From positions 124,001-188,000 of the forward strand of contig NZ_CVPE01000005.1 of assembly GCF_001049895.1 (NCBI RefSeq): DNA of 64,000 nt. The letters are read 5' to 3'. The notes beneath the pieces are model-generated. The model did no database searches. It was not told where the DNA came from and saw nothing but the letters and a program-made list of their open reading frames with translations. How positions within the stretch are numbered: the stretch's first letter is position 1; the number at the start of each line of letters is the position of its first letter. Below, in pieces: positions 58,633 to 64,000 of the stretch. Position numbers and translations under genes: made by a program. This DNA comes from Rubeoparvulum massiliense. GTDB taxonomy: Bacteria; Bacillota; Bacilli; Rubeoparvulales; Rubeoparvulaceae.

Positions 58633-59749
58633 TTAACGATTGGACTGCCTACTTAACATGGTTCGTAAATAAGCATCGATAAATGGATCAATGCCACCAT
58701 CCATGACCGCTTGCGTATTCCCAATCTCCACATTGGTACGGTGATCCTTCACCAGGGTATAGGGGTGGAAAACATAGGAGCGAATTTGGCTACCCCAGCC
58801 GATCTCCTTCTGTTCGCCACGAATACTGGCTAACTGCTTCTCCTGTTCTACACGTTCTAATTCATAGAGACGTGCTTTGAGGATTTTCATGGCCTGCTCA
58901 CGATTCTGCATCTGCGACCGTTGTGACTGACTGGTTACAACAGTACCTGTTGGGATATGCGTGATTCGGATGGCTGATTCTGTCTTATTAACATGCTGCC
59001 CACCTGCACCACTAGCCCGATAGGTATCGATTTTCAAGTCCTCTGGACGAATATCTACCTCAATATCATCATCGATTTCAGGAACCACATCACAGGAACA
59101 GAATGAAGTATGACGACGACCCGATGCATCAAAGGGTGAAATACGAACGAGACGGTGCACACCCTTCTCTGTCTTAAGGTATCCATAGGCATTGTAGCCC
59201 TTGATCAACAGCGTGACACTCTTCACGCCTGCTTCTTCTCCAGGGAGATAGTCCAAGGTCTCTACCTCATAGCCATGGTCCTCTGCCCAACGGGTGTACA
59301 TCCGAAGCAGCATACTGGCAAAGTCCTGAGACTCTGTCCCACCTGCGCCAGGGTGCAATTCAAGAATCGCATTATTTTTATCATAGGGTTCAGAGAGTAG
59401 CAATTCCAATTCGAAATGTCCCATCTCCTTTTGCAAGGTCTGAGCTTCCTCCACCATTTCCTCATACATCTCATCGCTAGGCTCTTCCGTCCATAGCTGT
59501 AATAACACCTCTAGATCATCATGCTCACCTTGCAGGTGGGCCATCTTCTCAACGGCATCCTTCAGCCCTTTGACCTCAGTGATAATCCCCTTCGCCTGCT
59601 CCTGCTGATTCCAGAACTCAGGCTGTGCCATGATTTCATCCAACTCTTTGATCCGACGCTTCTTTTCGTCTAAGTCAAAGAGACCTCCTAAATTCAGCGA
59701 GACGTTCGCTGTTTTTTTCCATAAACTGCTTTAGCTCATACAGCTCCAT
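58633..59749 (-). CDS. prfB: Peptide chain release factor 2 (with programmed frameshift)
   Basis: RF2 (371 aa) ends translation at UGA and UAA. Translation starts at the ATG at 59749 (TTAGGAGGTATGGAT before it), runs 24 codons ([20 protein letters not shown]...), meets a UGA at 59677-59675, and continues in the +1 frame as [16 protein letters not shown]. The stop-recognition tripeptide SPF (RISPFDASG) and the catalytic GGQ ([13 protein letters not shown]) are intact. The main frame alone would begin at 59643. Gene order hpf-secA-prfB is as in B. subtilis. Confidence 0.96.
59674..59689 (-). promoter_or_regulatory. prfB +1 programmed frameshift site
   Basis: AGGAGGT (59689-59683) lies 2 bases before CTTTGAC (59680-59674): the internal Shine-Dalgarno and slippery CUU-UGA-C arrangement of RF2 genes. 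Low RF2 lets the ribosome slip past UGA, so RF2 controls its own synthesis. Confidence 0.95.
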
Positions 59750-59860
59750 ATCCATACCTCCTAAGATCCTTATCCATTCACTGCCCACCCACCAACCTCT
59801 AGAAACCAGGAACGCCGGGTGCTAATAGACACCCAGCGACTCAACCTGATCTCTTCTTTC

Positions 59861-62419
59861 TCAGCCTTTACGTTCTGTGCGACGGCGTGCTTGCTCTTCT
59901 AAACGACGCTGCTTCCGATTCTTTATCACTTCTTGACCACCTTGATTCGTCTGCACATTGCGAGGAGGGTTAGCGGTAGCAGGAACAGGTCCATCAAGGC
60001 TCACCTTGAGACGAGGTCCTTGCCGACCCTCTGTTTGACTTTGTACAGTGGATTGACGCTCCAGATGCTCATTGGCCTGTACCTGAACTCGCATCACAAA
60101 GTTCGTCACTTCTTCTTGGATTCGGGCTACCATCTCTTCAAACATGGCAAAGCCTTGGAACTGGTACTCTTGCAATGGATTCTTCTGCGCATAAGCCTGC
60201 AGGCCGATCCCTTGACGTAATTGATCCATGGCATCGATATGATCCATCCACTTACTATCTACAGCGCGGAGCACAATAATCTTCTCCAGCTCACGCATGG
60301 TTTCTGCACCAATTTCATTCTCTTTCTGATTATAGATGGTTTCCAGAATCTGTTGAAAGGTCTCACGAACCTCATCCTGCTCTTTACCCTTCAAGTCCTC
60401 TACAGTGAGGGCATCAGAACGGATAAAGGTCTTATGACAGTGATCTACTAATTTCGTCAGATCCCAATCCTCAGGGAGCTCCTCCGCTGGGCAATAGACC
60501 TCGATCAACCCATCGATGTGACTCATCATCATGCCGAAAACGATGTCGCGGATATTCTCCTTTTCCAATACTTCACGACGTTGGGAGTAGATAATCTCCC
60601 GTTGCTGATTCATCACATCGTCATATTGGAGGACATAACGGCGCATATCAAAGTTATTACCTTCCACCCGTTTTTGTGCATTTTCAATGGCTTTGGTAAT
60701 CATTTTGCTCTCGATGGGTGTATCCTCATCCATCCCTAGCTTATCCATCATCCCCATGATATTCTCCGCACCAAAACGGCGCATTAAGTCATCCTCTAAG
60801 GAGAGATAGAATTGAGAGGAACCAGGATCCCCTTGACGTCCTGCACGACCGCGTAACTGATTATCAATCCGGCGGCTTTCATGGCGTTCTGTCCCAATAA
60901 TATGGAGGCCACCTAGTTCTTGAACCCCTTCACCAAGGACGATATCCGTACCACGTCCAGCCATATTGGTCGCGATGGTAACGGTGCCCTTCTGTCCAGC
61001 CTGCGTGATGATTTCAGCTTCTTCTTTATGATACTTGGCATTCAATACATTATGGGGAATCTTAAGCTTCTTTAATGCAGCAGAAAGCAGCTCTGAATTC
61101 TCAATGGAAATGGTCCCCACCAGTACTGGCTGACCACGATGATAGCAGTCTTTAATATCTTCAATCACATTACGGTACTTCCCATTGAGTGTCTTGAAGA
61201 TGAGATCAGGCCGATCATCACGAATCATCGGCATGTTGGTTGGGATTTCCACCACGTCCATCCCGTAGATGGTGCGGAACTCCTCTTCTTCTGTCCTCGC
61301 AGTACCCGTCATCCCGGCTAGCTTCTGATACATGCGGAAATAGTTTTGGAACGTGATGGTGGCAAGCGTCATGCTCTCATTCTGCACCTTCACGCCTTCT
61401 TTGGCTTCAATGGCTTGATGGAGCCCATCACTATAGCGACGACCATACATGAGACGGCCAGTGAACTCGTCAACAATGACCACTTCGCCCTCTTCGATCA
61501 CATAATCAATGTCTCGCTTCATGATGACTTGGGCTTTTAAAGCTTGCGTAATATGATGATTCAATAGCATCTGTGAGGGATCATAGAGATTATCTACATT
61601 GAAGGCTGCTTCAGCTTTCTTAACCCCACCCTCGTTCAGCATTACATTCTTCGTCTTGATATCCACCGTATAATCTTCCTCTTCACGGAGGCGCCGCACA
61701 AATTGCGCAGCCTTCATATAGAGATCGGTGGAGCTTTGGGCTTGCCCAGAGATAATTAAAGGGGTCCGCGCCTCATCGATCAAGATACTATCCACCTCGT
61801 CCACGAGGGCAAAATTTAATGGCCGCTGTACCATCTGCTCTTTATAGAGCACCATATTATCCCGTAGATAGTCAAAGCCGAACTCATTATTAGTTCCGTA
61901 TGTGATGTCGGCAGCATACGCTTCCCGCTTCTGTTCAGGATTTAACTCTCGCTTATTCAAGCCCACAGTTAGCCCGAGGAATTGGTGTAGCTGTCCCATC
62001 TGTGTGGCGTCACGTTCAGCCAGGTAATCATTCACCGTAACAACATGAACCCCTTTACCTGACAATGCATTAAGATAGGAAGGAAGGGTAGCCACTAAGG
62101 TTTTACCTTCCCCAGTCTTCATCTCCGCAATCCGGCCATCATGGAGTACCATACCCCCAAGGATCTGCACATCAAAATGGCGCATACCTAAGACACGGCG
62201 AGATGCTTCCCGCACAACCGCATAGGCCTCCACCATCAGCTGGTCCAAATCCTCACCTTGAGCCAAGCGTTGTCTGAATTCCTCCGTCTTCCCGCGCAAC
62301 TCGACATCGCTGAGCGCTTGCATGTTCGGCTCTAGGCGATTCACTTCTTCTACTCTTTTCATATACTTCTTAATATCCCGTTCATTACTATCGCCAAAGA
62401 TTTTTTTGAAAAAACCCAA
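59861..62419 (-). CDS. secA: Preprotein translocase ATPase SecA
   Basis: SecA (852 aa) powers export through SecYEG. Walker [24 protein letters not shown] (motif II), the preprotein-crosslinking domain, [10 protein letters not shown] and [15 protein letters not shown] (motif VI) are present. The start is taken as the TTG at 62419: the AAGGAG at 62434-62429 touches the ATG at 62428 directly but is 9 bases from TTG, and the protein then begins [15 protein letters not shown] as in homologues. The usual C-terminal CxCxSGKxxxxCHG metal-binding motif is absent; the protein ends in an Arg/Lys-rich tail ([15 protein letters not shown]). Confidence 0.96.
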   Translation of the reverse strand: MGFFKKIFGDSNERDIKKYMKRVEEVNRLEPNMQALSDVELRGKTEEFRQRLAQGEDLDQLMVEAYAVVREASRRVLGMRHFDVQILGGMVLHDGRIAEMKTGEGKTLVATLPSYLNALSGKGVHVVTVNDYLAERDATQMGQLHQFLGLTVGLNKRELNPEQKREAYAADITYGTNNEFGFDYLRDNMVLYKEQMVQRPLNFALVDEVDSILIDEARTPLIISGQAQSSTDLYMKAAQFVRRLREEEDYTVDIKTKNVMLNEGGVKKAEAAFNVDNLYDPSQMLLNHHITQALKAQVIMKRDIDYVIEEGEVVIVDEFTGRLMYGRRYSDGLHQAIEAKEGVKVQNESMTLATITFQNYFRMYQKLAGMTGTARTEEEEFRTIYGMDVVEIPTNMPMIRDDRPDLIFKTLNGKYRNVIEDIKDCYHRGQPVLVGTISIENSELLSAALKKLKIPHNVLNAKYHKEEAEIITQAGQKGTVTIATNMAGRGTDIVLGEGVQELGGLHIIGTERHESRRIDNQLRGRAGRQGDPGSSQFYLSLEDDLMRRFGAENIMGMMDKLGMDEDTPIESKMITKAIENAQKRVEGNNFDMRRYVLQYDDVMNQQREIIYSQRREVLEKENIRDIVFGMMMSHIDGLIEVYCPAEELPEDWDLTKLVDHCHKTFIRSDALTVEDLKGKEQDEVRETFQQILETIYNQKENEIGAETMRELEKIIVLRAVDSKWMDHIDAMDQLRQGIGLQAYAQKNPLQEYQFQGFAMFEEMVARIQEEVTNFVMRVQVQANEHLERQSTVQSQTEGRQGPRLKVSLDGPVPATANPPRNVQTNQGGQEVIKNRKQRRLEEQARRRTERKG

Positions 62420-62641
62420 TTGGGCCATCTCCTTCCACACATGGCAAACCGCTTGCTTTTCTCTTCACGCCTTAACCAGTAAATATTGCTGCTGCCAATA
62501 TTCCCATCATAGATCCAATATTCTTTTCTATATTATCAAGAGATTGAAGTAGTGGCAAATAAAAGTTATTGAAACATTCAACTCCATTCAAGACCAATAG
62601 AACCCGATTCTTGGAAGCATAGATAAATCGCAATGATCAGA

Positions 62642-62668
62642 AAAGGAGTGCAATGACTGCACTCCTTT
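62642..62668 (-). terminator. Terminator after hpf
   Basis: Perfect 11-bp arms AAAGGAGTGCA (62642-62652) and TGCACTCCTTT (62658-62668) with a 5-nt loop, followed by TTTTC on the minus strand. Confidence 0.85.
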
Positions 62669-62716
62669 CTTTATAGCATAACCAGATTAAAATTTCATGA
62701 AAGTGAATGAAATTGT

Positions 62717-63259
62717 TTAAACAGTTTCGATTAAACCGTAGCGACCATCCTTACGTTTGTAGACGATATCAACACTATCGCTCTCAGCATTGTTGAAGAC
62801 GAAGAAGTTGTGGCCTAACATTTCCATTTGAAGTACAGCCTCTTCCACATCCATGGGTTTCAAGTTGAAGCGCTTGGTACGAACGATTTCGATGTTATCC
62901 TCTTCCTCTGCTCGACCATTGCCATTAGTCTCTGTGAAAATATTTTTAATCGTACCGTCTTGACGGAATTTGCGATTAATCTTTGTTTTATGCTTACGAA
63001 TTTGACGCTCCAGTTTATCAACAACTCCATCGATGGAGGCGTACATATCCTTGTCCGTCTCTTCAGCACGAAGAATGACACCTTTAAGAGGGATGGTAAC
63101 TTCTACAGTATGCTCATCACGAACCACTTGAAGGGTTACATGACCCTCAACATTTTGACCTTCAATGTATTTGTCAAGCCGTCCAACCTTTTCCTCTACA
63201 TAGCTGCGAAGAGCTGGCGTTACCTCAATATTCTCACCGCGAATATTATACTTTAACAT
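62717..63259 (-). CDS. hpf: Ribosome hibernation promoting factor, long form
   Basis: Long HPF (180 aa) pairs 70S ribosomes into inactive 100S dimers in stationary phase. N-terminal RaiA domain (MLKYNIRGENIEVTPALRSYVEEK; residues 1-100, first part shown) and C-terminal dimerisation domain (about 125-180; KPMDVEEAVLQMEMLGHNFF, KRKDGRYGLIE). ATG at 63259 has AAGGAGGAGGTATTC before it; the frame to 63328 is not supported. A cluster of DnaA boxes lies 125-215 bp upstream. Confidence 0.95.
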   Translation of the reverse strand: MLKYNIRGENIEVTPALRSYVEEKVGRLDKYIEGQNVEGHVTLQVVRDEHTVEVTIPLKGVILRAEETDKDMYASIDGVVDKLERQIRKHKTKINRKFRQDGTIKNIFTETNGNGRAEEEDNIEIVRTKRFNLKPMDVEEAVLQMEMLGHNFFVFNNAESDSVDIVYKRKDGRYGLIETV

Positions 63260-63383
63260 GAATACCTCCTCCTTCCTATCTTTATTATCACATAAATACA
63301 GGAAAAATCCCACCTCTTTTTTCTCCACCTTATAATCACAAACTTATTCACATATCCCGATCCCCAAACCCCTTTAGCCACAG

Positions 63384-63473
63384 TTATGCACAGACTTGTC
63401 CACATTATCCACAGAAATCAGTCCATTTTAAGCACACCTTATCCACAGGTTATCCACAAAAAGTTGTGGATAA
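63384..63473. promoter_or_regulatory. DnaA-box cluster
   Basis: Within 90 bases there are five perfect TTATNCACA boxes: 63384-63392 (TTATGCACA), 63405-63413, 63439-63447 and 63450-63458 on the plus strand, and 63465-63473 on the minus strand. A near match TTGTCCACA lies at 63396-63404. DnaA should bind cooperatively here. Whether this is an origin, a titration site or a promoter control site cannot be told from sequence; no dnaA or dnaN gene is in the window. Confidence 0.9.
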
Positions 63474-63499
63474 GGTTGCATTATCCCAAAACACAAAAA

Positions 63500-63545
63500 C
63501 CACTTGATCATGAAGAAGCTATCAAGCTTCAAGATGACGAAGTGG
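63500..63545 (-). terminator. Probable terminator of the fliT-like operon
   Basis: Imperfect nested hairpin: outer arms CCACTT/AAGTGG (63500-63505, 63540-63545) and inner TGAAG/CTTCA, followed on the minus strand by GTTTTTGTGTTTTG. Confidence 0.55.
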
Positions 63546-63700
63546 TCATGGCTACAGTTGGTATAAGTGGCTTTTCGAGTTCATTTCGAATTCTATTTAA
63601 GGTTGTAAATAGTGAAGAAGGGATATTTCAGCTACGCTGAGGGAAGAAAAGTAATACTAAATACTTGAGAACAAAACGATAGAAATATTCTCGTGTTTAT

Positions 63701-64000
63701 CTATTTTCTCTCATCAAAGAGATATCCCTCTGTCTGATATCCTTCAGCCATTCGTTGTAAACGCTGATGCCGTTGCTTATTCAGCTGGAACTGCTGCGCT
63801 TCACCCTTAATCTTGGCATAGAGCTCCGTGATCAAAGGTTCTGTCTGTTGATGTAATTGAACCAATTGACGGAGGTAGACATGACGTTCATCATCATGCC
63901 CCTTCTCCTCTGCTCGTTCCCCACGCATCAAGGCCAGGATCAGTTCCTGTCGCTCATTAAGCAGAGCTTCAATATATTGAACCCCTTCCAATGAATCATT
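63701..64000 (-). CDS. FliT-like flagellar protein, 5' end beyond window
   Basis: The frame is open to the right edge (NDSLEGVQYIEALLNERQELI), so the true start lies outside. The visible ~99 residues are helical and charged and fit FliT, the chaperone of the filament-cap protein FliD, in size and pattern. In B. subtilis fliD-fliS-fliT stands immediately upstream of hpf-secA-prfB, which supports the call more than the sequence itself does. A TTG at 63991 is possible as a start but is unlikely. Confidence 0.65.
   Translation of the reverse strand, partial: NDSLEGVQYIEALLNERQELILALMRGERAEEKGHDDERHVYLRQLVQLHQQTEPLITELYAKIKGEAQQFQLNKQRHQRLQRMAEGYQTEGYLFDERK

Larger units (their letters stand above)
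63260..63700. other. Intergenic region between fliT-like gene and hpf
   Basis: 441 bases without a convincing gene. It contains the DnaA-box cluster (63384-63473), an imperfect terminator (63500-63545), and near hpf an AT-rich stretch with TATAAG and GATAAT elements that may hold its promoter. A clear sigma-B or sigma-H promoter, as known for hpf in B. subtilis, was not identified. Confidence 0.6.

Noticed and set aside
59813-59838. Hairpin with GGGTG/CACCC arms after secA
   Set aside because: One mismatch and no T-run on the minus strand; too weak to call a terminator between secA and prfB.
63386-63640. Open frame of 84 codons on the plus strand upstream of hpf
   Set aside because: It runs through the DnaA boxes and terminator, has no ribosome site and no family-like sequence.

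Overview
The window is a low-to-moderate GC chromosomal segment of a Gram-positive, probably aerobic or facultative, motile member of the Bacillota (class Bacilli). The evidence is gene content and order: secG-esterase-rnr-smpB-ssrA, pgk-tpiA-gpmI-eno, trxB-rapZ-glmR-whiA-crh, hprK-lgt-yvoD-ppaX-yvoF, uvrB-uvrA, minJ-ctpB, ftsE-ftsX and hpf-secA-prfB all follow the arrangement known from Bacillus and Geobacillus. Strong AGGAGG-type ribosome binding sites and a CtsR operator also fit. I do not assign a species. Almost all genes lie on the minus strand; only tRNA-Arg, clpP and tkt are on the plus strand.

Layout in window coordinates. 0-5.4 kb: tmRNA with SmpB (ribosome rescue), RNase R, two alpha/beta hydrolases, SecG. 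5.5-12 kb: lower glycolysis (eno, gpmI, tpiA, pgk) and sigma-54 (rpoN); cggR and gapA, which usually stand between rpoN and pgk, are absent. 12.1 kb: tRNA-Arg(CCG). 12.3-16.5 kb: a flagellar cassette (FliK/YlqG-like, FlhB-C-like YlqH, FliS, flagellin) behind a sigma-D-like promoter. 16.6-26.9 kb: a complete operon for a membrane-bound uptake [NiFe] hydrogenase: small and large subunits, cytochrome b, protease, a small Cys4 protein and HypA, B, F, C, D and E. 27 kb: clpP under a CtsR operator. 27.8-31 kb: a PrcB-domain protein, a SIMPL protein and cardiolipin synthase. 31-37 kb: Crh, WhiA, GlmR, RapZ, TrxB and a TPR protein. 37-47.5 kb: YvoF, PpaX, YvoD, Lgt, HPr kinase, a YvlB-like protein, UvrA and UvrB. 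47.7-53.5 kb: MinJ-like, CtpB, a coiled-coil M23 peptidase and FtsX/FtsE. 53.9-58.6 kb: nicotinate phosphoribosyltransferase, transketolase, YitT. 58.6-64 kb: RF2 with its programmed frameshift, SecA, long HPF, a dense cluster of DnaA boxes and the 3' part of a FliT-like gene.

How the genes work together: the hydrogenase operon encodes everything needed to make and attach a Tat-exported H2-oxidising enzyme feeding electrons to quinone through cytochrome b. Its small subunit lacks the two extra cysteines of oxygen-tolerant enzymes. HPr kinase, Crh, GlmR, RapZ and the glycolytic genes form a carbon-control neighbourhood. tmRNA, SmpB, RNase R and ClpP together cover ribosome rescue and proteolysis. 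SecA, SecG, Lgt, FtsEX, CtpB and MinJ serve the envelope and division.

The points most worth a second look are the DnaA-box cluster upstream of hpf, the Rieske-like/zinc-ribbon protein in the hydrogenase operon, a LexA/DinR-like box inside the terminator upstream of uvrB, the missing cggR-gapA pair, the flagellin gene that starts inside fliS, and a SecA without its C-terminal metal-binding domain. I found no CRISPR array, insertion sequence, prophage or recognisable defence system.
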